Of a stretch of 64,000 bases of DNA, positions 21,400-34,041 are shown in pieces (within the stretch, counting starts at the first letter, position 1; each line of letters opens with the position of its first letter). A program made the position numbers and the translations under genes. The stretch is from Anastrepha obliqua. Lineage: Eukaryota; Arthropoda; Insecta; Diptera; Tephritidae. The notes under the pieces are model-generated. The model did not search any database, was not told the origin of the DNA, and was given only the letters and a program-made list of their open reading frames with translations. Location of the stretch: assembly GCF_027943255.1 (NCBI RefSeq), contig NC_072893.1, forward strand, positions 132,431,784 through 132,495,783, written 5' to 3'.

Positions 21400-24300
21400 G
21401 TATGCAAAAATCGTACAAAAGTGAAATTATGGGTAAAATACGCCGTCCTATTAGCAAAAAATGTTATGTAATTTTTATTTGCTTCCATAAAATATTACAC
21501 AGATGTAACAATAAGCCATTTTATTTATAAGTAAAAAAAGTAGTCTTACTCCAAAGACTAACATGAAGGGGCCATTGCCCACAAGAAATACGTAACAAAA
21601 TAAACAAAGCCTTGATAGCGGCAACAAACTCAAATTTCAGTACTAGCTTTGAACACCTGAGTTGACAAATAAGTATACAAATATTTGTAATAGAAAAATG
21701 ACAACATTGCATTTGAGCTGATATGCAAATGAAGCGAAAAAATAGCACTATACCCCCAAAAAAATAAAATCAAGTAACACAAAGTTGAAAATTGGCAACG
21801 GCTTTGAATCAGATAAAGTAGTTTAATATAGGAAGACCAATATGAGCCAATTTCAATGAAAATTGGTAATGTGGCATTAGCCTGCAGGAAGGTAACAACG
21901 TGTTGAATGGTATCTGTATACTCGTTACATTTGTTCTAGCTTATTCTTTTACCACAGAAGTTACAACAATAATAAGTAAATATTGTATTTCAAAGCGTCT
22001 TTCTACTTTTTTTGTGCGGATAGTTAAATTTAAATGCGTGAAATACCAGTTACATTGTACAAACATCGTTGGGAAATAAACATCATCAGGGTGAGGAATG
22101 ACTCACATGCGCTAAACGAAATTATTATGGGATTTGAAGAACAATTTGTAAATGATTGTATATAATACGAGAATCATATGAATCGGTCTGAAAAAAGGCA
22201 ATAGTGTATTTATTTTGTAGCCCAGAAAAGCGTAGAAAAATAGATAATTACAGGTGATAAGCAATTTGGGTACTTTATGGAAAATTAAAGATAGATTTGT
22301 TAGAAATATAATAACTGTTAATTATATGAAAATTTGGCAACAGTGCGAAATTAAACGAAAACTTGAAACGCTATATTCAATTTAATGAATATACAGGCGT
22401 GTGAATGCAATACTACTAAAATCATTAGTAACAAAAACCAAATAAAAGCTAAGGAAAGCAATAATTTCCACAAAAATGTCAGTGTCAACAACAAAAGTTT
22501 GCCAACACAAACAAGTCGACAACTCGCAATTGTCATTAGTGCTTATAGACAGCAAGGCAGTAGGGCAACAATGGCAAAATGTGGCAACAAAAAGCTTGTG
22601 GCAAGTTGATGCTGCACGGTTTGGCCTAAGTATGGACTATATGTGTGTGTGTATAAGTGAAATTGGGTGTGGCGATTGCAGTTACATTTCTAGAGGCCAT
22701 TGTTAGTTATGTCATTTTGGCATTGCGCTTTTCATCGAACGCACTGTTGTTTTTGTTGCTGCTGTGGCAAACTCATTATTATGCAAGTTATTGTTTCCGT
22801 GTTGCATGCCATTTGGCATTGACAGTTTTTGTGGTTGGTTGGCTTGTTTTGCCTTTCAATTTTCGACTTGTTTTTGTGGGCTGTACTTTATCTATGCCAT
22901 TTTGATATGCGAAAACCAACAAAAAGAAAAAAAAAGACCAAAAATAACAAAATAAGTTTACAAATTTCTAGTACTATTGTTGCATCGATGCAAAAACTTT
23001 TTATGCATCTGCTGCATTAATTACCGTGCTCGATTTCGGAAAACACTCGAATGATAGCTGGAGGTCTATTGTGGCTAAGTGGGTGGGGCAAGGTATAAAA
23101 TAAGTTTTTGCACCATTTATGGGATGACAAAGCCATGAAAAGGAGTGAACTAATGGAAGAAAATTTGTGTATATATGTGTGTTTCATTAATCCTGGACAG
23201 TGACAGAAATAGTCTTGTTCCAAATATTTGAAAACGCTCACCGTTATTTCACTTATTTGAAAGGCTTTCAGTGACACACTGCGGGGCAATGAATGCTTAG
23301 TTATTAGGTTGAAGCTGTTTTGAAACTCTTCTGACAGCTGTAAGGTATTAAAGTAGCTACACAACTAAATACAAATCACAACAGATATATAAGAAATTTA
23401 GCTACATATCATAACTCATTTAAGCTTTTTTAATAATTCAAAATTTTTTACTTTTTTACAACTTTAAAGGCTTAACTGACAATATCTACATACTTATATT
23501 TAATTTCGTATTTCATCGCCTATTTGCTTGGAAATAAAATCCCATTTAAAGCTCTTTCGGTAATTAATTTTGAATTGTGGCATGTCAACAACGTGAAAAT
23601 TGTGTAAAATCTATTGAAAGCAAATATAAATCCACATTAAAGGTGTAGACATTGTATTTGTGTGCAGGTGTATCGGTAATAATCGCATGCTTACATATAG
23701 TAAATGCCAAAATAACATATTTTAAGTGCATGCAAGTGTATGCATATATGTATACATATATAAGTGTGTGTGGCACACTGCTGCATTACTCGCATGGCTC
23801 AATATTTATTTAACTACAAACACATAAAATCAAATGGTAGAAAAATTAATTGGTATTTGATTGAGTGGACATTTACTGTGAGCGAGCGACAAGCCTACAA
23901 ATATACTCTACAAGCACATATACATATTTATAATGAAAACTGATATCTGAGAAAATATTTAGTTAATAGTTTATTTCATTTAGGCAATAGGATTAGTCGG
24001 TATGCACGAGGGGCAAACTGGATGTTTGATTGGTGTAGTGTTAAATTTGTATGACATTTGTAAGCGTCTAAAGTGGCAAGCTTGTTGTGTTATCGGAGGG
24101 TCATCGGTATAAAATGGAGCATGGAACACGCGATAGGATCAAATTTGAAGCAAAGAGCAAATGACTACTCGAACGAAATTAAATAATAATATAGTTCAAC
24201 ATTTTTTTACACTTTTCGAAATACAGTAATCACCAAAGCCGCAACTTCAGAAGGAAAATACGATTTAGCTGTTGTTGAATGTGACTTATGAGAACAGACA

Positions 24301-27300
24301 TTGTAGATGTAACTTGCGGGCCAACTGAAGTTTCCGATCAAAGTGGATGACATCAAAACTGGGCGTGAATTAAATAACAATTAATCAACATCTTTATTGA
24401 AATTTTATGAATTTGGAATTGAACACCTGAAAAGCATCATTTCATTGCATTTTGACCGCACAAACGAATTACCGAAAATAGTTTATATGGCTCGTTCCAT
24501 CTATGCGGCACTTCTTACCAATTTTTGGCCAACTCAAACGAGCGAATCCATATTAAAGAGCCCAAGTATTTAGGGAAATTCTTTTTTACATACATGGATT
24601 TATTTATGGCTTGGATGTTATATCAAGTAAACTGGAAAAAATTTGGAAGAAGTGTATAACTTTGAAATTTATTCAATGCTGAAATTTTTTTTTATTTTTA
24701 TACTTTCTTTCAATTTTTCAGAATTAAATATATGCACTTTAAAATAAAATTTTCAGAAGAAAATTATTTGAAAAAAGTTTTTTTGGTATTAAATATACTT
24801 TACAATTGTTTTTGTAAAGAAACTATAATTTTTTGTTAAAATTTTTTTGTTGTTATGTTTGAAAAATACATCCCTGTTTTTTATTCATAGCTGTGGCTAT
24901 ACAGCTATGGCTATACAGACCAGTAAGCAGAAACAAAATATTACAACAATTCGAACAAAAAAATCTCTAAAAATTTAGTTTCTAAGGTGTGATTTTTTGT
25001 TTAATTAAAAAAATTGTATAAAAATTATAAGAACAACCGAATATATTTCAATTAGAAAAACTTTATCCAAAATTTTCGACATTGAATAAATCTGAAAATT
25101 ATAAAAGTTTTTTTCAAACATTTTTCAGTTTCTTTCTTATTACCATATACTTAAGCTTACAACCAAATTTTTATAAAACTTGACGACAATATTCAAAATA
25201 CTTGGATCACTTGGCATAAAATCGCACAATCGTCAATCTGTCCTAGTAGACAGCGGATTTTAGCAGCGTACGATTTTTACCTTTTCGAAAACTCTTCTTA
25301 AATATCAGAAAATAGTTCAACGGTGTCTATAGCTAGCGTACCTCGGCACAAGATAGAACGTTGCTAACAAGTTGCCTGTGAGAGCACATAACATGCGTAC
25401 TCTAATTTTTAGAAGCCAAACTTATGGATCACGAACTCTGGAGAAGTGACGTTAATGACATTGAAAAACTTATGTCGTTAATTTATTTATTTAATTTATT
25501 ATTACACCAACATTATTAATGCAACTAGCTCTTCTGTGAGCCCAATGAGCCAACAAGCGGCGGTTTTTAGTACTCTCAAGGTCTTGTTGTGGCTGCACTG
25601 GGCAAATTTCTGGTTCTTAAAGCCCCAGATGAAGTTAAAAATTCTGAGCGGTTTTGTGCTCAAATTGCCATACTGATAATTATTACACATTTTTTCTATA
25701 AACTTCAGTTTCATGCGGAGCTAGATTTTATCGGAATTTTAGACGATTGTCCTAGCATAGTGTGCTTCATTGTTGACGTCCATATCACCAGAGTGGAATT
25801 TTAGGCACTGCCGCTTAGCTATTGCATTCGCCTTTCACCTTAGTCGCAGTGGTACTGAAGAAAGTGTGAAATTTTCAAATTTTTCCATAGCGCTTTTTGA
25901 ATGGCTGTAACTCTCAGTTGGTTTCACAAGCACAATTCTTTGACTCAGAATTTTTTCAAAGCATCATGTTCTCTTAAAATTCCCACATGGTATGATTCAA
26001 TGCGATATACAGGTAGATAGACATTCTTATATGTGGCTCAAACATCCAGCGAAAATGTTCAGAAAGTTTTACTTCACCAATATTTGAATAGTTCGAATGA
26101 TTTTTTAGTTGTAAGTACTTAGGTATATCCACCACAGCTGTACATATATACTCACGGTTGGAGTTGAAGTTTGGCTTGCTTGCTGGTGCTTCATTTCAAG
26201 GCCAACCACATCATAAAGTAACACTGGCTTGAAAGGTTTCCAAATATCTGAGCAAGGCCTCTGAGAACACCGCCACTTACGTTGCTGGAGTTTATTCCGG
26301 GAGCTGCCTTCACACGACAAATGTGTAAATAGTAACTGTTGTTGCTTTGTGCTGCCTGCTTACGGAGTAGAATTTTCAATTTGCATTTGAATAATGTGTG
26401 AAACGACCCACATCCCTGCATAAATACCGGCACATATTTGAAAATGCTTATTTATTCTCGTACCCATGTACACGCCTGCCTTCGGGTGTATGTGTATGTA
26501 ATACATGGATATGTACGTATTTTGGTTTCTATCGAAGCTTTAACTGATTGCACCAAAGCTGCCTGGGAGTCGTTTTCCATACACTTCCCTGCATTGCTTG
26601 CTTTTACTTATAGCATGTTGTGTGTGGCATGTGGCATGCAAAATGTTTTATGTGGTTGCATTTTAATTGAAACATTTTTGCATCTGCATACACTAACGGT
26701 ATTATAACAAAATTGTTACAGCACATGCAAATCCATATACAGCTGTACATAAATACATACACACATACATTCATACGTGCTTGTTTATTTATACATACAG
26801 ACTTCTGCAAATATATCTGCTGCCACCGTTTTGTTTGCTGTTGATGAATTACATTTCGCACATGTTCACCCACTTCCGTTCACCTCCCTTGCTCCGCTCC
26901 CGTACGCTGTTGTTGCCTGCAGTCCAAAAAATGCTCTGCGCCACTTTGCCCAGCTCGCCAATTCCATTTTCATTTCCCATAACACACATTGGTAGCATTG
27001 TTGTTGTTGCTGTTGTCGTTCGTTGTTGCTGCTGCTTAGTTGCGGCTTTAGTTATCGCCAACTTTATGGAAATTTTCATTCGCTTCATTGCGGTGGCTGT
27101 GCTGCTGTGTCTTTGGTGTTGTTGTTGCAGTTGTTTTTAGCTCAACTTGTTTTTGGTTTAACTGATTTAGCCGTTTGGCGAAAATATTTTACGTAACTTG
27201 GCCTTTTGTGTTGTTGTGCGCTTGCTACTAACTACTGCTGGCTGTTCTTGTTGCTGTTGTTGACATTGTTCTTGCTGTATTGATTGCATGTATGTGTATG

Positions 27301-28630
27301 TACATATATGTTGCTGCATTGGCCCTGGCGCTTGCCAACGCGCCATCGCTTGACTCTTTGCCAATCCGCTTACTCCTCCATTACCCGCTCGCCAGTCTTC
27401 CTCTCTGCGCTTGCTTCGTGTTTGCAATCAACTTTAAGTTGTTTTACTTGAATTTTTTTTATTATTGTTACGGGTATTTGAAATTTTCGTATTTTGCGCA
27501 GACGCCCTCCAATTTAGCGCTACTATATACTTGCTTGCTGTAGTTGTTGTATGCCATTGCTGAATTTTAATAATGTGTCTTGTGGCATTCATTTCGAATA
27601 TGAAATTTTAATTACAATATGTTTGTATGCATGTATGTATGCGTGTATGCGTGGATATGTGTTTATGAATTTTTCAGGTTTGCACTTCGTTTTCATTGTC
27701 ACTGTTGTTGTTGTTGTTATCGCTATTGCTGTGATTATTGAAAGTGAGGGGCATATGTTTTTAGCAAAGTAATCGCTGATATGTTTGATAGTTGGCGGGA
27801 GTGGGTTGGCGGGCGAATTACATTATGTAAGCAGGGTCCGAAATTACATTTACATTTTTTCAACCATGTCCATGAAGAATCAATATGTTACGGAAAATAA
27901 GTATGTAAATTGCATATGAAAAAAAACAATGTATTTAAAGGTAGACACGTTTAGTACAAAGAGATGTGCGGCTATTGGCGCTATAAAGTAATTTATTTCA
28001 TAATTCATTCATTTTACCTAATATTGGCTTCACCATACAATCCGAGTCTCTATGTAGATTTTACCTTAGAAAACAGAGTGAAGTCGCGCGATGCAAGATG
28101 CGGCGAATACGACGGATGGTCTAACACTTGAATGCTGTGCTTGGCTGAAAATCTATTGGGAGAGAATGCGAATTGTCTAATTCTATTGCTACATTTACAA
28201 AACAAATAAAAATAAAAATATACATTTCACTTCGGAATAATATCAAGTGGCAATACCATTGAAAAAAATCTTACTTGTAATAAAATTGTTCCTTTGTCCT
28301 TTACATTTTTAAGGCAAGTAGCTAAAGTGAGAGTCCTTACTAGATAAAATTCCGGGCCGTTGCGCTAACATAGAATCGACTGTCAGGTATCGTTTTGCTT
28401 TGCAAGCAAAATGAAAGTGAAATCTAATAAATTGAAAATATATTCAAAGCACCGCTAATAGTCACAGACCTTGAGTTCTGCATTTTCTTAAATCTTTTCA
28501 CAGTTTTCCTTTATTTTCTTAGCTTAAATATTCTTTTCTCCATTTTGTTTTCTCGCATTCAAATTATTACAAAAGTGGTTTGCTTGAATGCAGAGTAAGA
28601 CCACAGAGAAATAGAGAGCATTAACATATT
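21400..28630. other. Long non-coding stretch, no gene recognised
   Basis: About 7.2 kb of A+T-rich DNA. More pieces of the GGCAAC repeat occur at about 21690-21900 and 22325. TATG/ATAC microsatellites occur near 23690-23770, 26450-26520, 26735-26800 and 27620-27660. TTGTTG/GCTGTTG-rich DNA at 26990-27300 gives long spurious frames in several registers. A CTGTGGCTATACAGCTATGG near-tandem motif is at 24893. No transposase, RT or splice-bounded exon was recognised. Confidence 0.4.
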
Positions 28631-28639
28631 TATATATTT

Positions 28640-30410
28640 CTTCTTCTTAATTGGCGCTATAACCGCTTACGCGATTTTGGCCGAGTTTAACAAAGCGCGC
28701 CAGTCGTTTCTTTCTCGTGCTAACCGGCGCCAATTGGACACACCAAGTGAAGCCAAGTCCTTCTCCACCTGATCTTTCCAACGCAGAGGAGGCCTTCCTC
28801 TTCCTCTACTACCACCAGCTGGTACCGCATCGAATACTTTCAGTGCCGGAGCGTTTGTATCCATTCGGACGACATGACCCAGCCAACGTAGCCGCTGGAT
28901 CTTTATTCGCTGTGCTATGTCTATGTCGTCGTAAAGCTCATACAGCTCATCGTTCCATCGTCTGCGATATTCGCCGTTGCCAACGTGCAAAGGTCCAAAA
29001 ATCTTGCGCAGAATCTTTCTCTCAAACACTCCAAGCGTCGCTTCATCGGATGTTGCCATCGTCCAAGCTTCTGCGCCATACGTTAGGACGGGCATGATGA
29101 GAGTCTTGTAGAGTGTTAGTTTTGTTCGACGAGAGAGGACTTTACTGCTCAGTTGCCTACTTAGTCCAAAGTAGCACTTGTTGGCAAGAGAGATTCTACG
29201 TTGGATTTCAAGGCTGACATTGTTATCGGTGTTAATGCTGGTTCCTAAATAGACGAAGTCTTTTACAACCTCGAAATTATAACTGTCTACAGTGACGTGG
29301 GTGCCGATACGCGAGTGTGCCGACTGTTTGTTTGAAGACAGGAGGTACTTCGTTTTGTCCTCGTTCACCACCAAACCCATTCGCTTTGCCTCTTTATCCA
29401 GTTTGGAGAAGGCAGAACTAACAGCGCGGTTGTTAAGGCCGATGATGTCAATATCATCGGCATACGCCAGCAATTGCACGCTCTTATAAAAAATTGTGCC
29501 TGAGCGATTAAGTTCTGCGGCTCGTACGATGCTCTCCAACATCAGGTTAAAGAAGTCACACGACAGCGAGTCACCCTGTCTGAAACCTCGTTTGGTATCA
29601 AACGGCTCGGAGAGGTCCTTCCCAATTCTGACGGCGCTGCTGGTGTTGAGCAACGTCATCCTACATAGCCGTATTAGTTTTGCGGGGATACCAAATTCAG
29701 ACATCGCGGCATACAGGTAACTCCTTTCCGTACTGTCGAATGCAGCTTTGAAGTCGACGAAAAGATGGTGTGTGTCGATTCTTCTTTCATGGGTCTTTTC
29801 CAAGATTTGGCGTATTGTGAATATTTGGTCGATGGTAGACTTTCCAGGTCTGAAGCCACACTGATAAGGTCCAATCAGTTGGTTGACGGTGGGCTTCAGC
29901 CTTTCACACAATACGCTCGCTAGAACCTTATAGGCGATATTTAGAAGACTAATCCCGCGGTAATTGGCACAAATTGCAGGATCGCCCTTCTTATGGATTG
30001 GGCAGAGCACACTTAAATTCCAATCGGTAGGCATGCTTTCATCCGACCATATTTTGCATAGGAGCTGATGCATGCACCTTACCAGCTCCTCGCCGCCATG
30101 TTTGAATAGCTCAGCCGGCAGTCCGTCGGCGCCCGCGGCTTTGTTGTTCTTTAGCCGCGTTATCGCTATTCTCACCTCGTCATGATCGGGTAGCGGAACG
30201 ACAATTCCGTCGTCAACGATTGGGGTATCGGGATCTTCACTTTCTCGGTGACATGCGCAGCTGTCACTGTTTAATAGGTTCGAGAAGTGTTCCCTCCATA
30301 ATCTAAGATTGCTCTGTACGTCAGTCACCAGTTCGCCGTCTTTGTTCTTACAGGAAAACAGGAAAACGCCCCGGTCTTGAAACCTTCTGTAAGCCGCCGA
30401 ACTTTCTGGT
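28640..30410 (-). mobile_element. RTE-clade non-LTR retrotransposon, copy 2 (5'-truncated)
   Basis: Same family as copy 1. It keeps the 3' end: after the RT stop codon the element runs only about 20 bases, ending AGCGCCAATTAAGAAGAAGA, so the tail is a short AGA repeat typical of RTE elements (simple repeats, no poly(A)). It breaks off at 30410, inside the linker before the RT, where copy 1 continues. TATATTT occurs at both edges (28633-28639 and 30410-30416) and may be the target duplication, but it is low-complexity. A 10-bp duplication (AGGAAAACAG) at about 30351-30363 shifts the frame just upstream of the open RT. Confidence 0.9.
28667..30328 (-). CDS. RTE reverse transcriptase, open 553-codon frame
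   Basis: Copies element RNA into DNA at the nicked target. RT blocks run in order: [83 protein letters not shown] and the active site LLAYADDIDIIG, followed by the thumb (FVYLGTSINTDNN) and the C-terminal RTE region (LRWLGHVVRMD, RGRGRPPLRWKDQVEKDL). All RT signature residues are present. The endonuclease is missing and there is no promoter, so this is an open relic. The stop codon (28667-28669) lies about 20 bases before the element end, so the last codons overlap the tail shared with the SINE family. Start is arbitrary: the frame is simply open from a GTG at 30328. Confidence 0.85.
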   Translation of the reverse strand: MTDVQSNLRLWREHFSNLLNSDSCACHRESEDPDTPIVDDGIVVPLPDHDEVRIAITRLKNNKAAGADGLPAELFKHGGEELVRCMHQLLCKIWSDESMPTDWNLSVLCPIHKKGDPAICANYRGISLLNIAYKVLASVLCERLKPTVNQLIGPYQCGFRPGKSTIDQIFTIRQILEKTHERRIDTHHLFVDFKAAFDSTERSYLYAAMSEFGIPAKLIRLCRMTLLNTSSAVRIGKDLSEPFDTKRGFRQGDSLSCDFFNLMLESIVRAAELNRSGTIFYKSVQLLAYADDIDIIGLNNRAVSSAFSKLDKEAKRMGLVVNEDKTKYLLSSNKQSAHSRIGTHVTVDSYNFEVVKDFVYLGTSINTDNNVSLEIQRRISLANKCYFGLSRQLSSKVLSRRTKLTLYKTLIMPVLTYGAEAWTMATSDEATLGVFERKILRKIFGPLHVGNGEYRRRWNDELYELYDDIDIAQRIKIQRLRWLGHVVRMDTNAPALKVFDAVPAGGSRGRGRPPLRWKDQVEKDLASLGVSNWRRLARERNDWRALLNSAKIA

Positions 30411-30623
30411 ATATTTACATAGTAATTTTATGGAAATAAGTTTGCGAGTTACATCAAACAGCGCCAGAAGAGCAACCGGAAGAAACTGCCAGCTAAGCGT
30501 TCTATTCTCTGCTCTGTCTCTGCTCACTTACAGCTCAGCAAACACACACATGATGACCGCTACACGTTCTAGAATTATATGCAACAACAAAGAGCAATAT
30601 GTTTAACTTGCTTAATATTAATT
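30411..30623. other. Short unique spacer between two LINE insertions
   Basis: 213 bp of ordinary DNA between the broken 5' end of RTE copy 2 and the 3' tail of the LOA-type element. Its right end is the left target duplication TTAATATTAATT (30612-30623). Confidence 0.6.
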
Positions 30624-30806
30624 GAATTGAATTGAATTTGAAAAGGTCGAGCCAAGGAGCACCAGGAGATTTGGTGGCTCCTAAAACACTCAGGCTAAAA
30701 AGCCCATTGTATTTAAAGCTCTGGAAAGGGGGTAGATAGTTAAGGAGGGAGGGAGAAAAGTATCAGAGAAAGAGATAGGAAAGAATAGAGACAGAGATAG
30801 AGATAG

Positions 30807-33191
30807 TTAGTCCTGTGAGAATTTTCCAGATTCTTTGGCGAATCTGTAAATATCCTCCAGTTTTAGAGAACGAATATTACTCATTCCCATGACATCGGAA
30901 CCCAATACCCGTAGTCGCGCTCTAGCAAAGGCAGGACAAACACAGAGAAAGTGCTCAGTGCTATCCGCCTCCTCCAAGCAGGACAGGCATACCGGGTCCT
31001 CGATGATTCCAATGGTGGTCATATGCTGACCCCATGGGTTGTGTCCTGTAATGATGCCGACCATCAACCGAATGTCTTTCCTTCAAAGTTTTAGTAGAAA
31101 GTTTGACAGTTTTCTGTTCGGACTTGTCACAAAACACTTTGCAGTTCTGCAGCGTTCTAGACCGGACCATCGCTCTTTATGTAGATTGCCTATATAATCG
31201 TTGATCCAATTCTTGATTCCTGCGGGACTGATTCCGATTATTGGCTCTGGCCCCTGAACACCGGAGTGTCCCGGAACCCATATAAGTACAAGCCTGTTTT
31301 GTCTTGCGACAGAATTAAGCTTCTTCTTACATTCTTGAACAATCTTCGAGGTTTGCTTCGCGTTCTCCAGGGCCTTCAATGCAGCCTGACTGTCACTGAA
31401 GACTCCAATCTGTTTCCCGCTCCATCTCCTCCCGATTATCCATTCGGCTACTTTTAGGATGGCAAAAACTTCTGTTTGAAAAACAGTTGCCGTTCCCCCC
31501 ATAGCGTAGTGATACTTATTGCTATCGTTTAAGTACCATCCGACTCCCTGCATGCATTCTGGATTGCTCCATTGCTCACGCAATGGAAATCTGACATCAA
31601 ATTTCCTTCCGAACGAAACTGTGGGTATCAGGTCATCTTTAGGTGCCGAAAACAGTGGATACTGCTCCGACAGCAACTTAAAGATTTCTCTGTGTCCCGA
31701 AGTTCCATCTTCGTGCCAGAAACCATATTTATGGAGTCTACACATTGCTTTTATTGCTTCCTGTTGTATCTTAAGATCCAGGGGGAGCGAATTAAGCATA
31801 GCATTTAGGGCATCACCAGAGGTTGTACTCATGGCACCCGTGATGCATAAACATACACTTCTTTGCAGCCTGTATAGTTCCCGGATTGTGGACTTAACCA
31901 TGCTCCGTCGCCACCAGACCACAGAAGCGTAAGTGATGATTGGTCTGATAAGTGCCGTGTATATCCATAGGACCACAGCAGGTTTCAGACGCCAAGTTTT
32001 GCCAAAGGCTCTACGGCATTGCTGAAAAATCTTCAATACACGATTCACCTTCAGTGAAACGTGTGTCTCCCAGGTCAGCTTCTTATCCAAGATTACTCCT
32101 AGATATTTAACTTCGTTGGAAAGACCAAGTGTCACACCTTTCAGTGTTGGAAGACTGAGTCCATCCAATTTCCGTTTTTTCGTAAACAAGACTATGGTTG
32201 TTTTGTTCGGATTAACGGAAAGACCTTGTCTCATGCACCAATCATCGATTCTGTCAAGGATCCTCTGCACTTTCGTGCAAAGCCTCGTTAAGGATTTATC
32301 CGATGTTAGCGCACAGACGTCGTCCGCATATGCTTGGACGTGAAAACCGAGTTCCTGCATCTCCGCTAATAGGGAGTCTACGACGAAGCACCACAGCAGC
32401 GGAGAAAGAACACCCCCTTGGGGACATCCTTGCTTGGCCCTGACTGTGATTTGCTCGTCGTCGCTCCCACCAGCGGTTAACAGCCTCTCAGAGAGCATGG
32501 AATATATCCATTTTATAATGGCTTGATTAACTCCGTGTCGTTCGGCAGAAGAACATATCGAGCCGAAAGTGGCATTATCAAAAGCCCCCTCAATGTCCAC
32601 GAACACGCCCATTGTGTATTCGTCAGCTTCCAGCCCAGCTTCAATCTTGCTAACAAGATCGTGTAAGGCTGATTCACATGATTTTCCACTCTGGTAAGCG
32701 TGTTGATTTCTACTAAGTGGCCTTCTCGGCAATACCCCCACTCGAATATGTTTCTCCACCACTCGTTCCAGACTTTTCAACATGAACGATGTCAAACTGA
32801 TTGGTCTGAAACTTTTTGCTAGGGAATAGTCATCTTTTCCTGGTTTTGGAATAAATACTACTCTTACGCGTCGCCATTGGGATGGTATATAACCAAATGC
32901 AAGACAGGCTGTGAAGATCCTTTTCAGGGCCTCAATCAGCCTGTCTCCTCCTTTTTTAAGCATTACTGGATATATTCCGTCAGGTCCAGGGGACTTAAAG
33001 TTGTCAAAGGAAGATAAGGAAAACCTTATCGATTCCCTTGTCACTATCCGACTAGCAATATACCAGCTGTACCTAGAGGTTCCACCGTTGCCACCGTTTC
33101 CTGGACCGTACACGAAGCTTCGACAGTTCAGTGTTCCACCAAGGAACCGCTTTCCCCTGTCTGCTTTGCCTGAGTGGACACAGTTCCTCAA
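30807..33191 (-). pseudogene. LOA-type ORF2, RT, RNase H and C-terminal part
   Basis: RT blocks: FKSPGPDGIYPVML, VFIPKPGKDDY, FRPISLTSFMLKSLE, HAYQSGKSCESAL, GVFVDIEGAFDN, QGCPQGGVLSPLLW and HVQAYADDVCAL. The RT looks intact. The RNase H region is damaged at both ends: the usual TDGS block with the first Asp is missing before GVGWYLNDS, TEVFAI and FSDSQAALKAL are present, and after WVPGHSGVQG the NE-x-AD block with the last Asp is deleted and the sequence jumps to PEPIIGISPAG. A TGA at 31083-31085 interrupts an otherwise continuous frame, which resumes as MMVGIITGHNPWGQHM and ends with the Cys/His cluster CLSCLEEADSTEHFLCVC at 30807. The frame upstream of about 33090 belongs to the wrong register. 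Confidence 0.85.
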
Positions 33192-34041
33192 AGCAATTGA
33201 TTAAAGTACCTTCTAATTTCTTAGTAGCATCTTCAATCATTTCTGCTGATTTGAGTTTTTTCAGGTTTGGTAATCGCTCTGTTACAAGCTCACCATACCT
33301 GTCCCAGTCCACATTTCGAGGATTCCTACCGGAAGGTATTGATATTGTGTCAATTCCCAGTCGGAATTCGATAAGACGATGATCAGAAAGAGAGTCCTCT
33401 TCCAAAACTCGCCATCGGTTGATTTGATTTCCAACTGACCTATTGGTAAGTGTTAAATCAATCACCTCTTGTCTCCTTCTGGTCACAAAAGTTGGTCTGT
33501 TACCAGTGTTTTGGATGACCAAATCGGATGACAGGATAAAATCCAGTAACTTGAGACCTCTGGGGTTGCATTTGCTGCTTCCCCACACAATGTTCTGTGA
33601 ATTTGCGTCACAGCCCACTATTAGCCCCAGATTATTGGATTCTGCGTACTTGACCACTTCTCTTAGCTCCCTCGAAGGAGGTGGCTGTACAGAGTTATAG
33701 GGTAGGTAGGCCGAAACTATGATAGCTTCGACACTGTTCCCACTTTTCCAGTACTTTATTTTTGCAGCAACGATATCTCCAGAGCATAGCTCTTTTAACA
33801 TCGTGTGTTCGATCAACCTCGGCATGATAATACATGCTCGCGGTCTCACATTCCCTTCACAATGAAGTATTTGTCCCCACGACATAGCACTTAGACCACA
33901 GATACGCTTGTGACATACCCATGGTTCTTGTATAAGTATTATGTGTGGGTTTGTTTGCAGTTTTGCATGCCTACGGCACAAGAGAGCCGTAGACGCTTTG
34001 CTATGCTGCAGATTAATCTGTGTAAATATTACTTCAGTCAT
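33073..34041 (-). pseudogene. LOA-type ORF2, endonuclease part
   Basis: Starts MTEVIFTQINLQHSKAST, overlapping the nominal ORF1 stop by 8 bases (ATGACTGA), an arrangement suited to coupled translation. APE-type endonuclease motifs: QINLQH (Asn), IQEPWV (Glu), SAYLPYN, VGCDANSQNIVWGS (Asp, Asn), EVIDLTLTN (Asp) and LSDHRLIEF (Ser-Asp-His). All catalytic residues are present. The frame ends at 33073 by a frameshift, with sequence missing between the endonuclease and RT: after KLRVRSRKRWQRW the next expected linker is absent and the other frame picks up close to the RT at SPGPDGIYPVML. Confidence 0.82.

Noticed and set aside
25502..25714. Minus-strand 70-codon frame resembling a LINE thumb region
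   Set aside because: Vague similarity only (LRVLKTAACWLIG); no neighbouring RT blocks.
26781..27140. Long overlapping frames on both strands in TTGTTG/GCTGTTG DNA
   Set aside because: Triplet-repeat DNA keeps all registers open. Predicted peptides are poly-Val/Cys/Leu or poly-Gln/Thr artefacts.
27973..27988. ATTGGCGCTATA match to the RTE 3' end at 28651
   Set aside because: Only 12-13 bases long with no further similarity on either side, so it cannot be separated from chance or microhomology.
28717..29720. Plus-strand frames over RTE copy 2 as host genes
   Set aside because: Antisense of the RT frame; no independent evidence.
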